Shown in pieces: positions 31,272 to 45,088 of a DNA stretch of 64,000 nt (its first letter is position 1; each line of letters begins with the position of its first letter). Under the pieces are notes generated by a model. The model saw only the letters and a program-made list of their open reading frames with translations, searched no databases and was not told the origin of the DNA. The stretch is from Heligmosomoides polygyrus polygyrus (Eukaryota; Nematoda; Chromadorea; Rhabditida; Heligmosomidae): assembly GCA_947396885.1 (NCBI GenBank), contig OX377206.1, positions 4,119,634 to 4,183,633 of the forward strand, given 5' to 3'. Position numbers and translations under genes: made by a program.

Positions 31272-32540
31272 CTTCAGTGTTCGCTTCAATCCACGGAAGA
31301 ACATCACCGACACCGACACGTACCTAAGAAATTTCTGTTCCAATATCATGTTGGGGTTTAAAGTATCTATTCTGATAGTTCTTAAATTGTTGAATAAATC
31401 CTGGAGAACTCATGACGAATAACAAACTGCTGCCATTTACACCGATCAAGCTCCAATTAGATGCTGCAGCGTTGAAGAGCTTGGGCTTCAGCTCTACTCG
31501 TTTATTCAAAAACATCGTTGGCTCGTTCGTCTACTTAACAGAAATTCTCTGTTAGACCTAGCTAAAAGCAGCTTTCAGTGCAATCCTAGTTGGTGGTGGC
31601 CGCTGTAGAACGATCTACCAACATAACGAAACAGAATAGATCGCGAGAGCATATAGGTTGCCCAGATAGACTCAGTTTAGGAGTTCCTAATCATGAGGGG
31701 GAACTCAAAAATGACCATTTCCGGTGAAAATCTTGTAAGAGAGGACCCCCCCCCCCCCACATCCCTTACTACATTTTCACTGAGGATGGATCATTTTCTA
31801 GCAGATAAAGCAGGTAACATCAGTAAAACAAAGGAAATTGGTCAAGACACTAGCAACCAGAAACCAAACCTTCGCACGAAAACAATCAAATCAGTGAAGC
31901 ATCCAGCGCACCTGCACAGTGTCGTCTCAGTTGGATCGAATCCGACAGAGCTGGTGCAGAAGAGATGCTTCAAAGTAATGCCGCCTCTGGATATCTCGGG
32001 GAGATGGTGAAATGGTATATAGACGACAGTAATGCGTCGAAACCCAGATCGAACCTCATCAGCGAAACCATGCATAGATGCATCTGAAATGTAAGGATGC
32101 GACGCCATCGATGGAAAGGAGAAGAAATATCTAGGGCTTTTAAGCACCTTTTAGCGAGCAGGATACAACAGAAAGAACTCGTTGTCAAGCTCGCGGAAGC
32201 AACGGCGTTGGAGCACCAGGGTACTTCGAAAAGCAAAAAGGATAATCTCTCCAGCTTACCGTTGAATTCAGAACGAGTGCTTCGGAGAAACCGATTCGGC
32301 CGAATTATTCGGAGCGTAGTCGCGTTCGCCACAATCAGCACCGGCACCTACATGACTCAAGAATTATCTCCGAAACGATGATCGAGCAAGAACTAGGAAG
32401 ATCCTGACAAGCCAGAGAGAACTCCAGCCGTCAAGATGAGGGAGGAGGCAGTTGTCGAGGTACCAACCACGTTGCTTACTTTCGGAATCGTTGGCCGCCT
32501 TTCCATCGCTTGCCTCGCAACAGCTCGAGCTTCACATTCT
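31272..32540 (-). CDS. Multi-exon nematode gene model, unknown protein (copy 2)
   Basis: Exons correspond at offset 26851: 32480-32540, 32260-32347, 31912-32083 and 31272-31323. Splice sites and frames are identical to the copy 1 gene at 4421-5689. If the gene is real, this is a recent complete duplicate of the visible part. Confidence 0.48.
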
Positions 32541-33063
32541 CTGCAACAACATGAATCATGAACTACATACTTGAACGAGAAACAAATAAGTATTAAACTG
32601 GTGAAGTCAATAACGACATTTCGATGTTCATGCAGAGATCATACTAACATAGCGCGCGCTCGGACATTTCCTATGCTCGATTTCGTGCGAACAGCTGCGT
32701 ACCTTGCCCGAATTACCTAACTGTAGCGTATATCACAGACTGTGTTGGAAGACAACATAGTTCTTTAGTAGAACAGTCATTAGGCTGTCTCACTCCATGG
32801 CTTTCTTCACTTGCCAAATGTTTCGAATTGAGAGAAAACTTTAGAAATTAACAACCTGTGAAACAACCCACCTTCAACCATAACATGAGAGCCGAAATGA
32901 AGATAAAGTATGAGAAATGTATGAAGAGCAATTGCAGTACTAGTCAGAACTAAACGGCGCGATGGTATACGCGCCTGCATTTACATTAAGAGACCCTTAA
33001 ATTGCACTCTTGAAGTGTAGAAGAACCGCATCGTAGAACTGTAGCAACATAGCATAACACACC

Positions 33064-33100
33064 TTGTGTCCGGACTACACTTCTGTGAGTCCGGACACAA
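33064..33100. repeat. Perfect 13-bp hairpin (copy 2)
   Basis: Same as 6213-6249. Confidence 0.6.
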
Positions 33101-33150
33101 CGCCCACCTCTCCCCACTCAACACTGAGCCTTTTCCAGTTTGGATGCTTA

Positions 33151-34214
33151 CTAGGGAAGGGTATCGAGCTCCCATGGCGCTTCAAGTTGATACCAAGATC
33201 ATTAGAAAGAGCTCGGAATGCTGATTACGAATATGACTGTCGAAATTGCAAAATGAAATTCCTGAGCGAGTTATGGCCTGCCGAAATCGGGTGGCCTCAC
33301 CACAGGCTGGCTGTGCGACACAGCTGGCGCAAGAGTGGTGAGTCATCAGGGCTCCGTAGGAGGAGCCTGCCAGCTGAGGCGGTGGAGCAGGGATAGTGAT
33401 CCTGCTCGTCAGGTGCGACTGATTGGTTGCGTTCCCGTTGCTACCGATTCTTTTGCAAGTCATAATTTATTTTCGAAATGACTTCTTAATCTGAACTATG
33501 ACATGTGTCTGATCAAATGGCCGGAAATACTATCATACACGTTTGTAAAAATGCTTAAAGGCAAAAAACTGCTCCAGTTTTAATGCAATAATATCGATGT
33601 AGAGTGTGTTGAGAGATGCTTCCGCATTAATCAAAATGCAGTAGATCAACGACATTTTGTTTTTCCATCATACATTCCACTTACGCTTTTGCTTCACACA
33701 TTTTTTTGCTTTGTTACACGAATGCCAAGGTTGTTAGAGACGCCTATAGTTGTTCAATATATGATTTGGACTCTATTTGTGCAAAATAGTAAATAAAAAT
33801 GACACGATAGTAGTACATTTTTACAAATGTGTACGGTAATTCTCCCGGTTATTTAATTAGACACGTGTCATAATTCTGAATTAAAGGTCATATCGAAGAT
33901 AAATTATGATTTGCAAAAAACCCTGCAGCGATGGGAACCAAACCAACGACGTCACACCTAGCGAGCAAGTGCACTACCCCTGCGCCACCGTCGCAGCTGG
34001 AGGGCCTTTCTTACGGAGCCCCGATGATTCACCACTGTCGCGCTAGCTGGGTCGCACAGCTGTGGTGAGGCCACCCGATTTCTGCAGGCCATAACTCGCT
34101 CGGGAATTATATTTTGCAACTTTGACACCCATACTCGTTATCAGCATTTCGAGCTCTTTCTAATGATCATGGTCTCAACTTGAAGTTCCATAGGAGGTCG
34201 GAACCCTTCCCTAG
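33151..34214. mobile_element. Foldback MITE with TTA target duplication (copy 2)
   Basis: Counterpart of 6300-7363, with the same CTAGGGAAGGGT ends, TTA flanks and tRNA-like arms (minus-strand one at about 33931-34001). Confidence 0.65.
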
Positions 34215-35081
34215 TTAGTTGATCCTGCCTCAACGACAGCTCAACGACAGTCTGCTCTTTTACGGTACTCCATACATCCTACTTATATTTATTGGCACCA
34301 GAGGCAACTAGAATAATGCGTATATAGAACGTGAAGGCCCGGCAGGAGTTACAAATAGTTCTTCCCATGCCCCGGTCAACCAGTCCCTCCATCCATTCGG
34401 GATCGGTAAAGGTATAGCAACGAAACGAAAATTTACAAGTCGACCATCGCAATTCATTATGTTCGCCAAATACGCACTCGAACTGCCTCCCCGACATCCC
34501 ATATAAGTAGAATGCGTGGGGTATCTCATAAAAGGGTTAAGACAAACACTTATCCTTTACTTATCGTGTAAAAGGAAACCAGTACAATCCCAATGTTAGA
34601 TGAGCGTCTCAACTTATGACAGACACCTCAAGCAGCAAAATACGTATTCTTGTGGGGAAGTAGGACCGTTCACTAAAGAAAGGAAGTGAACTTGAACTGT
34701 CTACTGCACTACATCAGCCCATAGCTAGAACATTTTGGGATGAAAGGAGGAACCACTGCATGAAAAACGGCCAGAGTAATCCGACCAGCAGTCTCCACGC
34801 CTGTAAAACGATTCTGACGAATGCACCCCGGAATGGTTACCGTATACCGGTTAGCGGTGGAGCGCGGAGACTGTGATAGAAAGCTGTCTGCGCCCTCCTG
34901 GCTTAGAAATCGCGCGTCGGCGTCCACGTTGACATTCGATCGATCTCTTGTGCGCCAGCGACGGCCCTCCCGCCAAGTGGGTCATGATGTAGTGGGTAGT
35001 GGGGTCGCTTGATGCGATGGAGGTTGGGGGGGGGGGTTCCGTTTCCCAGCGTTGTGGCATACTTGCATTCCAGCTGACTAC

Positions 35082-35191
35082 TTGGGATTTGAGGAGGTTC
35101 GACGTGCACAGAACTTTGAGGCATTTTTGCATCTTTTTCCAGTCTATGCGTTTCGCTGCTCGAAGAGCGCAGAACCCTGCCGCGGGCTCCC
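35082..35191 (-). CDS. Candidate internal exon, unknown product (copy 2)
   Basis: Counterpart of 8231-8340, with the same acceptor, donor and frame. Confidence 0.22.
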
Positions 35192-35371
35192 CTGAGCGAC
35201 GAAAGCAGTTCTCACACGTGGAGCTTGCATGGCACACACCCTAAAGTCCCTTTCCTTCCATAGCGCTCTTCGAGCGCAGAACCCAGATCCGCATTCCCTG
35301 GTCGACGAGAGGTTCGCGTATGTAATGCTAGGAATGAAGGATTTCGCGCTCCATCGTCAACGCGCGCCTAT

Positions 35372-36232
35372 GGGCCTGTTCATACTTCGCGACAACAGCG
35401 ACAAGAGCGCAGCGCGCGGAAGTATGAACAGGGGACAAGAGCGACAAGAGCGACAAGAGCGACTGGGGCGTCGGGCGTAGTGTGGTGTACGTAATTGCAC
35501 CATACTTGTGGCGCCAAAGCGCTAAGCAGCTTAGTGAGCTCCTAAAATATCGGAAACTGAAAGAGACAGCAGCAAACGGTCATGTTACCTACATCGTCAA
35601 TCTGGCACTGGCGCGAATAGGGTCGGTGGGGGGGGGGGTCACCATCCTAAAAACAAAAACAGGCAGGCAAAACACACTGATATTAAAGAAAAGGTGGAAA
35701 CAATGCTATAGCTCTGTTCTGTGCTCTCCTCCACTCACGTTAAAATTGCCTACATCCTAGAGTTCTCTCCCTTGCCCAATTCGGAAGCAGATAAAACACG
35801 GATATGTAATCGAGAAACAAGGAGATAAAACTGCACTTACATGCGCTGTATGTAGCTACTCGTCGCGGCCGGCCATGGAGACTAACCCCCCCCCCCCCGA
35901 CCCTATTTGCGCCCTGGCACTCAAAAGAAACATAAAAGCACTCCTTACCTTTGTATGAAGAGCGGTAGAACAGGAATCGTTCCCTTCCAGCACTAGTGCG
36001 GTGTAATTACGTACACCACACTCCATTCGTCGCCCCAGTCGCTCCAGTCGCTCCCGGCGCCGGCGCGAAGTATGGACAGGCGACAAGAGCGACAAGAGCG
36101 ACAAGAGCGACTGGAGCGACGGCGCCGGCGCTCGAGTATGAACACTTTTCGGCGGCGCGCGCTCGGTTTTAATCGATATGCATGTTTTCCACGGGCGACG
36201 AGTCGCTCTTGTCGCGAAGTATGAACAGGCCC
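35372..36232. mobile_element. Hairpin MITE, terminal repeat GGGCCTGTTCATACTTCGCG (copy 2)
   Basis: Counterpart of 8521-9381, with TAT on both sides and the same nested MITE. Confidence 0.7.
35610..35913. mobile_element. hAT-like MITE with 8-bp target duplication (copy 2)
   Basis: Counterpart of 8759-9062; CTGGCACT at 35602-35609 and 35914-35921. Confidence 0.82.
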
Positions 36233-36443
36233 TATATGATACGGTAACCATTCGGAGGTGTGTTCATCAGGATCGTGCTAGTATCCACGCCTCATTCAAG
36301 TTCTATAGATACAGTTGAGTCCTACTAAGAAAATATCGTCTTGTATCTTTGACAAGACTGCTTAGATCATACATTAGCAACAGCGTTATGAAGATGCATT
36401 AAAAGGCAACAGAGAAGGCATACCAAAATTATATGTAACGTAC

Positions 36444-36717
36444 CATTCTAATAGCGGCAGAAATGCAGAAAATTCCGACCAGCACAAAAAAGTAGATGTG
36501 GTCATGCGATAGAGGGAGATAGACGTGAGCAGTGGGACGAGGCAGCGGGACGTCGTTGAGTAACCCTGCAGCATTTAAACTACTCGATGGAGTAATCGAT
36601 TGAAAGTGATCAAGAAAACTCACAAAGACGAATGCAAGCTGGAGCATAGGTATCTCTGCCCCGAATAGGAAACGCGGCACCTAGAGGAGCTCCGATAAAA
36701 ATAACCACGAGCCAAAG
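36444..36717 (-). CDS. Two-exon fragment of a membrane protein gene (copy 2)
   Basis: Exons 36624-36717 and 36444-36565, identical to 9593-9866 with the same 58-bp intron. Confidence 0.42.
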
Positions 36718-36799
36718 CTAGCAAAAAATGAAGTTCCCGTGCCGTTCTGCACCACAAAACTGCAATAATATACGTTATTCAGTTGAGCATACAATCAGT

Positions 36800-38201
36800 T
36801 ATACCGCCAGTCATAGGTCATGTACGATATTCGACAAACTCACCTAAACGGCATCCAGTGCTCCAGGGCGGCGGCAAGAGGTGTGAGCCTTCGCTCCGAC
36901 GGGAAGCTCAGGCTCATATGTTACTAAACAGACAAGAGCCTTACTATCACCTCACTAGGAAGGGCATCGTAGAGCTTTTACTGAATTTAACGCAGAAAGT
37001 TTTCGTTTAAAATAGACGTGAAAAATTTACCGATAAGATTTAAGGCACACCCCTGATTTGTATGCTGCACACTGGGACCGTTATTTAGTGATAGACGCGG
37101 CTGGGAAATATAATACAAAATACCGGCTTGCCCATCGGCTGGTCACCGCATACAGTTGTAAAGAGCAAATTCACAACCAGACTACGTATGTGATATCACA
37201 TAATCTCAGGGCTACAATGCATCTCGCATCTCAAGAAAGACTGATCAATGGGGGCATCGGCGAGAATTCTTTTGGCGATTTTACGATAATCAATTGTTGT
37301 TGACAGTAGACAACTTTCAGTGCTCCTTACTCGCTTGCCTAAATTTGCCCGCATTGCAATCTTGACTCCAGAGAGCACTAAAATTCGCGTGGCACTTCTC
37401 GTGTTTGAGTTCTGCAGGACAAAGAAAGCATTGCTGGAGGTCTTAACCGAAAATTTTTGTTCTGTCCCTCTCTGCACTACGAGGTAGATCAAAATGGTCC
37501 ATACCAGTAACTGTGATCATGAGCTTCCTAGTGAAGCTATTTTGGGCTCTTTCGAAAAGATTAATGATCGATTTCTTTGTGGGGTTAAGAATGGTGGTAC
37601 CGCATTCCAGAATAGGTCTCATGTAGGGTTTATAGGCTTTGAGGATAACTCCAGGGTTCCTGGAATGAAGGCATCTAAACAGATTGAGAAGTTGAAGAGT
37701 AGCCTTATTCCTGATATGACTGAAGTATTGGGAGAAGTCAAGTTTACCATCGTAGGTGTGCCCTATGTTAGCAACTTTGTTGACGGCTGCTAGCTCCTGG
37801 TTGTTCAAGAGATACCTGGTGGGGTGTTGCTAGTACCTAAGTGCAAGACCTTAGTTTTGTTAGCTACAATGGGTAAACCTCAGGTACTTGACCAAAGGGA
37901 GAGAGCATCAATGGCTTTCCGGAGATAGACTGATTGAACCGCTTGTCGAGCTGTTGGCGTAAATTTTCAAATTGTCCGCTAACATTTTGCAAGCAACAGC
38001 AAACTGTCGCAAGACAGAAGGTATATCACGGGTATGACACTGAACATTTAATGTGAGGTCGGATAGTAGTCATGTTAGCGTTCAATAGATGCTTGTCATC
38101 GAAGCAAATTGGCAGACCACGAAAGTGATCTGCCAAAGGTTGAAGTTTCGTGTCAGTAAGTCAAGCTAGAGTGGTCATGCTTCTGTTTTCCTATGCGCAC
38201 C
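36800..38201. repeat. Composite repeat with LINE relic, first within-unit copy (copy 2)
   Basis: Counterpart of 9949-11350. Confidence 0.75.
37411..38031 (-). pseudogene. Reverse transcriptase relic, C-terminal part (copy 2)
   Basis: Counterpart of 10560-11180. The frame at 37443-37808 carries VILKAYKPYMRPILECGTT. Confidence 0.8.
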
Positions 38202-38205
38202 GACT

Positions 38206-38601
38206 CTATGGATACTCATTCCTTAATTCTAATACATGGCCAACTACAGTGCAACAAGTGCCAGCCGGAGGGTGGGGCTGGTATATGGCCTGTTGAAGTT
38301 CTGATTCGCTGCTTATCCCTACGAGTCCCTCGCGGCAGTCCTTCGCCCCATTAGTGTTCATTTCGAACATCTGGTTCGCTAAGATAATGTAACTGAACAA
38401 TGTACCATCTAATCTGAGACAGATTTCTGACAACGAAGCTGCACCTCGTTTCAGGCGCCGAATTTCCGTGTTTTGAGTAATTACTGTCTCCTACAACCGC
38501 TCGATTTTTTTAACATTTCGTCCTAAAAGGCAAAGCTCTCCGTATGCTCGCCAGATAATCTCTGTGTGGACATCTGGATCATCGACTGTCGCTAGGAGTG
38601 G
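38206..38601 (-). pseudogene. Coding-like relic with one in-frame stop (copy 2)
   Basis: Counterpart of 11355-11750; the same TAG is present. Confidence 0.35.
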
Positions 38602-38862
38602 CTGCCAATAGGATTTAAAAACACTTTCTTTTTGTTCATACTATAAGAGCCGGCGCGAATAAAGGTGCATTGAACTGGCATCTTGCAAATCTCATAAATG
38701 AACGCTTTTTAAAAGATCGAAAAGCGATTCCGTCAAATTCGTGTTGCACTCTTCAATAATAATGGGGGATTCCGCTAAATTCTTCGGCCATAGAACGGCC
38801 GCGCTCGGTCGGACGCTTTGTGTAAAGTAAAACTCGCAGTGGCATCAACAATTATGGACGAG

Positions 38863-39080
38863 TCACGCGCATGCTAACTTGTCCGGATAAGGCAAGGCCT
38901 CTACGACCTCGCATACTTCCCTTGTGAGCTGCATGCGGTCCCATAGCGATTGCCTGATCCGGATGATTTCGTACACACGACGAAGTCGTACACAGCCGCG
39001 AGTTTTGCTTACCTGAAATTCCACTGCAGCAGAAACTGCATTGACCGGTGGACTGACTGGTGGTGTAGGCGATTCGAGTC
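38863..39080 (-). CDS. Candidate terminal exon, Pro-rich peptide (copy 2)
   Basis: Counterpart of 12012-12229, identical. Confidence 0.4.
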
Positions 39081-39132
39081 CTAAAATAAACAGTCTTTAG
39101 CCGAGGAACACTACCCTTTTCTAGTCGCAGCA

Positions 39133-39305
39133 ATAACGTCTATATATATATATATATATAACGACAGATATGACGCTCTTCGTGTCCCTCGAGCGAGAAG
39201 GATCCATTGGACCACTCTGGCACGCGACAGGGACGAATGGAGACGCTGCTGGCACCCGCTCGAGCAATTCGATGATCAACGGGACGACAGGTGACAGGTG
39301 ATATA

Positions 39306-39350
<45 letters not shown>

Positions 39351-40010
39351 CTGTCCGTCACGGGGAGGGGGACTGAAGCCAAGAGATGCCTATGACAGTG
39401 CGGCGTATGCCAGCCGGGCTTTATTTAAGCTTAACCACGGGCGATTGCTGGCGGACTATATCCTTGGCGGCGGATCGTCCAGTTTACCGATATATTCAGC
39501 GCGCAATGCATCAGGCTATGAATGGAGACCAAGTACGAAGCGTAGCGATACAGAAGACGTGCTCTAGACGTCTTTCAACATGCGTCAGGATCCAAAACGT
39601 GCTGAAGACGTCGTACAACGTCTGTAGGGAATTAGGACACGTGCTGAAAACGCCATCCAACGTGCGTAGGGATCCCGAGTAAGCTTGATCAGGAGAGGGA
39701 CCAGCGAAAAGTGGATCAGCAAAGGCAGATCACGAGAGGGGTGGGTGGATAAGGGGACCAGTATTTTCTTTCATATAATTCAGCGTGCGTAGTGATTAAG
39801 AACACGTGCTGAAGAGTCGTCCGACTTGCGTTGGATTCAGAATACGTGCCGAAGACGTCGTCCAACGTGCCCAGGGATTCAGAGGACGTGCTGGAGACGT
39901 CCAATTTGCGTAGGGATTCCGTGTAGGGGAGCAGTAGAAGGGGGATCAGTGAAGAGGCGATCAGCAAAAGAGGACCACTAGAGGGGAATAAGGGGAACCA
40001 GTATTTTTCG
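39133..40010. repeat. AT microsatellites and ~40-bp minisatellite (copy 2)
   Basis: Counterpart of 12282-13160. The TA runs at about 39140-39161 and 39310-39347 have different lengths and end (ATACACC instead of ATAACACC) compared with copy 1. The minisatellite (39556-40010) is unchanged. Confidence 0.8.
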
Positions 40011-40920
40011 AGTGCATTACGTTAGGTGTCTCCCATCACTGTAGAAGGCGGAGCGACGCGTTCGATTAACGTAGGCTCACCCGCCACGAACGAGGTTTTG
40101 CTACGATATGAGGCGAGATGAGCGTTGCTACTGTGCAGCAGATTCGTGTAGAAGAAGACTGGACCTGATTCCTTTTTTTGTTCTGTATTCTTCTTTTCTG
40201 CAAGTTTTGGGTCCCAGAACATGCCCCTTTGAGATTACAAAGACGAAATGATAATTGTAGCAACATACCAAGTTTCTCTTTTTACATTTCTTTAGTGTAC
40301 GACAGCCCGCAGTCCATTCGTAGCTTCCGCTCAGGTCATGTTCTCTTTTCAACTTTTCCTATGTGTTTTCTTTTGCTTGTTTTATGGTTCGTTAGTTGAG
40401 TACAGTCCTAATTAGCACAAGGCTAACTCGATCTCTGTTGCCTCCGTTATGCCTTTGTGTTATAAGGCGACCCCCCCCCCCCTCCAGCAGGAGTCACTCA
40501 GAGCCCAAAGCATATGAAAACTAGAAATCAAAGAGAAAAATAAGCAAAAAACGAACAATGTCGTCAATTATTACCCTACGCCAGAAAGTCTGCTCCACGA
40601 CGCAGTTGTTCTCTGATCATGCGTTGCACCTCGTCCAAGGCGGGCTCAGCAACCCAGCACGCTATCGGGGGCGGTGGCGGGCGGAAGTAGGAACCCGTAC
40701 TTTTCCCAATATCGTCCACTGTGGGGAGTGGGGGGGGGGGGTAAGGGAGAATGACTATGGGAGGAGTATTACTGCCGAGAATAACTATCGGAGGAGTATT
40801 ACTGCCGTCGGGCCGTGAACTAATACAAACTAATTGGCCGCTATTACGCTGGACGTTTGGTTTTATGATAGGCAGGTAGATGATGACCGTAGATTGGCGG
40901 AAATTTTGAAAAAAAAACAG

Positions 40921-41149
40921 GAAACTAAGTTTTGAGAATGTTTATAACACCAATGCCGGAAAATTTACTCAGATGTGTTCACCTTTCAATGATTATATCA
41001 GTGATCATACAACCTATTCTAATCATTACAGTGCTGCCAACAAAGCTCGTTGTAATTGTTTTCCAGCTGCGAATATCATTCAAAGTGTTGCAAGGCATTT
41101 TCAACCCCACATTGTCGGCTCTAGTCGCGAATGTGGCCCGAATTGGGAG
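40921..41149 (+). CDS. Candidate internal exon, Cys-containing protein (copy 2)
   Basis: Counterpart of 14071-14299, with identical splice sites and frame. Confidence 0.4.
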
Positions 41150-41168
41150 GTAAGAACGGGTTGGCGCG

Positions 41169-42500
41169 CCAGTCATAGGTCATCTACGATATACGACAAA
41201 CTCACCTTAACGGCGTCCAGTGCTCCAGGGCGGCGGCTGGAGGTATGAGCCTTCGCTCCGTCGGGAAGCTCGGGCTCATATGTTACTAAACAGACAAGAG
41301 CCTTACTATCACCTCACTAGGACGAGCATCATAGAGCTTTTACTGAATTTAACGCAAACATTTTCCATGAAAAATAGTCGTGAAAAAATTTACCGATAAG
41401 ATTTAAAGAACAACCCTGATTTGTATGCTGTAGACTGCACCCGTTGTTTAGTGGTAGACGCGCCTGGGGATAAAATTCGAAAATACCGGCTTGCCCGTCG
41501 ACTAGCCACCGCATACAGTTGTAAAGAGCAAATTCACAACCAGACTACGAGATTATGTGATATCACATAATCTCAGGAGTACAATGGATCTCGCATCTTA
41601 AGAAAGACTAATCAACGCCGGTATCGGCGAGAATTCTTTTATCGGTTTTACGATCATTAATTGTTGTTGGCAGTAGACAACTCTCAATGCTCCTTACTCG
41701 CTTCCTCAAATTTGCCCGCACTGCAATCTTGACTCCAGGGAGCACTAACCTTCGCGTGGCACCTCTGTTTGAGTAAATTTTCAAATCGTCCGCACACATT
41801 TTGCAAGCAGCACCCAACGGCCTCAAGACAGAAACTATATTACGAGCATATAAGTTGAGTAGAACCGGGGAAAGAACACTATGAGGAAAAGTACGGAAAG
41901 TACGAGCCATTTACAACCACCTGAGACCTTCTGTCTTTTAAGTGTTCACCTATCCACACTACAATGCATGCATGAACGCCTGACGTTCCCAACTGGTGGA
42001 GTAGTTTGGTGTGCGACACACAGTCAAACGTCTTGGCAAAATCGCAATATACGATATCTACACCCAACATAACGTCAGGCAAAATTGTCCAGTCGTTAGA
42101 AGCCTCAAGCATTTGAGTTTCCGTAAATTTGTCCTTTTTGAATAGTCTCCTGGTTAGAATAGTTGCATTACTATTCTGGTTTTTGAAGACAATCAGTTAC
42201 AAGGAAACTAATTCGTTCTTTTTCATATTGAAGTTGTCCTTGAAATATGTCGTACCTCCTGAACTACGTCCGCTTCTACGCAGTAGACGGCCGTCTTCGA
42301 AAACTGCAACGGATCCTTCGGTATCTTTAGTGTCCATCTGAACATTTAATGTGAGGTCGGACAGTAGTCACGTTAGCGTTCAATAGATGCTTGTCATAGA
42401 AGCAAATTGGCAGACCACGAAAGTGACCTGCAAGGTTGAAGTTTCGTGTCAATAAGTCAAGCTAGAGCGCGCCTTGCGCTTGTTTCCATTTGCGCACCGA
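41169..42500. repeat. Composite repeat with LINE relic, second within-unit copy (copy 2)
   Basis: Counterpart of 14319-15650, including the 26-bp palindrome at about 41549-41574. Confidence 0.75.
41785..42140 (-). pseudogene. Reverse transcriptase relic, central motifs (copy 2)
   Basis: Counterpart of 14935-15290, with VDIVYCDFAKTFD and CADDLKIY. Confidence 0.85.
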
Positions 42501-42768
42501 CACCTTGCGGAAAATGGAAATTTTTTCTATGGGGGCTTCGTTAAGCTATGCTGAAAATGGAGTAGCATGTTAATTGGTGCGGACACATCTTTTATGTCCT
42601 CGTCTTTGTCTTCCAGTGAAAGCCAATGAACCATGAAATGAAGTGACCTCCCTAGAGAACCCTTTGCCAGCTAACGATATGCATGAGCGGTTGCTCATGT
42701 TGCTCATCTGCCTGGATATTTCCCGGGCTCGCAGAAGATGCAAAACCACTAAAGCAATTTGCATAGTT

Positions 42769-42835
42769 CTGGATCCGAACCACCGACCTCGTGCTCACGA
42801 GTCCTCAACATTCCCACTCGGCCAACTCGGCACTA
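42769..42835 (-). ncRNA. tRNA-derived SINE-like sequence (copy 2)
   Basis: Counterpart of 15919-15985, with the same A and B boxes. Confidence 0.45.
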
Positions 42836-43354
42836 CTGTGGGCCCACCTCTCTTTCCTCCTCCCCCCACGCCTTCTCTAGACTTGCACTCAAAACTGTAA
42901 TGTTAGTGGTCATTTGTTGCGAAATGCACAGTGCGCAAAGGTTTTCGGCTGAGCAATACACCATAGGTTTATCCGCGTTTCCAATCTAGGGCTTAGGAAA
43001 AATACGGCAATCCGTTTTTTAATGAGCAGAAAATTTCCATGATTTCGTTAGCGACAACAGGTTTACGTTCATTCTTAGATGCTCTGATCCAACATTTCTA
43101 GTTAACTTGAATGTACGTATGAATGACTATTCAAGCATGATTGGTATCCTAGCCCATTTTTCAACAGGCATTGAAGTTTCACACCGGAATTTCTTATCGA
43201 TAATTTACTGATTCTCCTCCCCCTCGAACTCGCACTGATACCCATATGCCGACTTGCTGCCGAGTGTCTTTATGTCCACGACTTGAGGGGAAATCTAGAA
43301 AGAAGTGTCTGTGACCCAAAACCAACGTGTTTAAGACGGTTCTTAAAGCAGGGG

Positions 43355-43960
43355 CACTAAATACGCACTGGTTCCAGAAAAAAGGGGATTCCGAAAGAAC
43401 CCGCTTATGCTTCATATATACTGCTCTTTCGCATTAAAGAAGCCATAGTGGGTTTCGATTCCTCCTCAAGTCAATTCAAGTTACGTCACAGTGTTGAATA
43501 GCAATACGTTTGGGAAACAGTTGATAAATTCCACACGCATCAATTCTTGAAGTACTTCGGCACATTCAAAGTGCGTCAAATAAGGAAATATCCGAGAAAC
43601 ACATCAACAACTTCATTGAACCATAACTAAATACATCTTGATCATTACGTAGGTATGTACACCACGTGAATATCTACTCCAATTTACGCATGTCTTCTGC
43701 TTCTCCCGCATACGTAGATCAGAATCTGTGTCGGCGACTGAAAAGTGGAAAATGACTTCAATGAGTACTAGTATGTGAACAGCAATCAACTTCTTAAATC
43801 ATACTTGGTACAGAAATCGCGACGCAGCGCAGCAATCATGATGAGAGCAATCAAAAGTGATTAGGCAGCGTGAATGGTCAATATCGGCAGTAAAAGGCGG
43901 GATCCATGCTTCAGTCGCCGGGCGGCACGGCGCGGCGAAGGCTATCAATATCCGTCATAA
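43355..43960. repeat. Within-unit diverged duplicate (copy 2)
   Basis: Counterpart of 16505-17110. Substitutions relative to copy 1 become frequent from about 43482. Confidence 0.65.
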
Positions 43961-44346
43961 AAGACAGAAATCAGCCCAAAAGTGATTGAAAATTAGCCGG
44001 AAGGATGTGCTTATAAGATACTGATCACCACATTGACTGTCCTAAATGGGAGGGCTACATCAAACTGGTGGTTGGGTCTCTACCGCTATGCAGCAGTACC
44101 ACCTTCTTTGAACTTGACCGAGATCTCTCAACGTCACGCGGAAACTAAAGCAGTTTTCGAAGAAATTCCGAGGAGTAGATGATTAAGCAGGACAGCCTAT
44201 ACCCATTTCCGATTAGGGTAGGCTCATAGACCAGGACCAGGGAAAAAGCCGAGGTTTCGAGTTCAAGTAGTGGCCTATTTTCAGCGCAACGACATCAGTA
44301 TAGGATCAGAATCGGAAGCAATTTCAACTTGTAAAGAACAACATAC

Positions 44347-44558
44347 CGTTCGACGGTGCAGTAGAACGTCGAAGAGTCTCTCCTGAGCTTCTTAGCAGGT
44401 ACGTTCAATAATTTGCCATCTGAAACACTACAAATATTAAAAAATGAACAATCATTATGAAAGGCATATTTGGAAACAGTCTGAACTTTCAATTCGGCGC
44501 CAGGTGGCTCCTGAGGTGAAGTAGTTGCCTTTTTACCGTATCGACGCCTGGAAGGCAC
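44347..44558 (-). CDS. Candidate exons of a basic protein (copy 2)
   Basis: Counterpart of 17496-17707. The frame is kept (PSRRRYGKKATTSPQEPPG, then DGKLLNVPAKKLRRDSS). Nearly all differences from copy 1 change amino acids. Confidence 0.27.
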
Positions 44559-44733
44559 CTTACTAGTGCGCCTACCCTAGTGAGGGGGAGCGGTATTCCT
44601 CACTGACCTTCATTACAACGGTGATAAAATTGAACGCAAACTAGTTCATAAAGGCATCGCTGTAAACTGAGCTACGCCTACAAGAAGACCATTCTTTGCA
44701 ACTTCCCAGCGGCAAGAAGGCACACTTTTTCAG

Positions 44734-44951
44734 TTGTTTCGCTTTTTTTGCGGCGCATCCCCTCTCCGCCAGAATGGACCTCATACTATTTCTGGAATCA
44801 ATCCCAGTCGGAATGGGGGAACCGAGCAACAGCTGTAGCATCCGTTCTTCTGTACCAGATCACTTCCTACTCTGAATTTGTTCGAGAAGCGTCATCAAGC
44901 CATCTCAGAAGAGTGGATGATAGGGCAAAACACTACATATACTCCCTTTAG
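44734..44951 (+). CDS. Candidate terminal exon, unknown product (copy 2)
   Basis: Counterpart of 17883-18100, with the frame and stop conserved. Differences are three synonymous changes, one A/V and one R/A; an overlapping frame gains a TAG here. Confidence 0.35.
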
Positions 44952-45084
44952 GCTCCAGGACCTAACTCCAACGCGACGTCGCGCGCTAGCCGCGTGCGAC
45001 GTCGCGGCGCTGAAACGCGGACGTGCGCTCGGTGACGCATGGTTAGCCGCGGAGCACGAAATGTTCTGTCTTTCAGCTCCCAGA

Positions 45085-45088
45085 CCAC
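45085..45088. other. Empty target site of the copy 1 solo LTR
   Basis: Single CCAC with continuous flanks CTCCCAGACCACATTTCTAG; copy 1 has the 500-bp LTR and a second CCAC here. Confidence 0.85.
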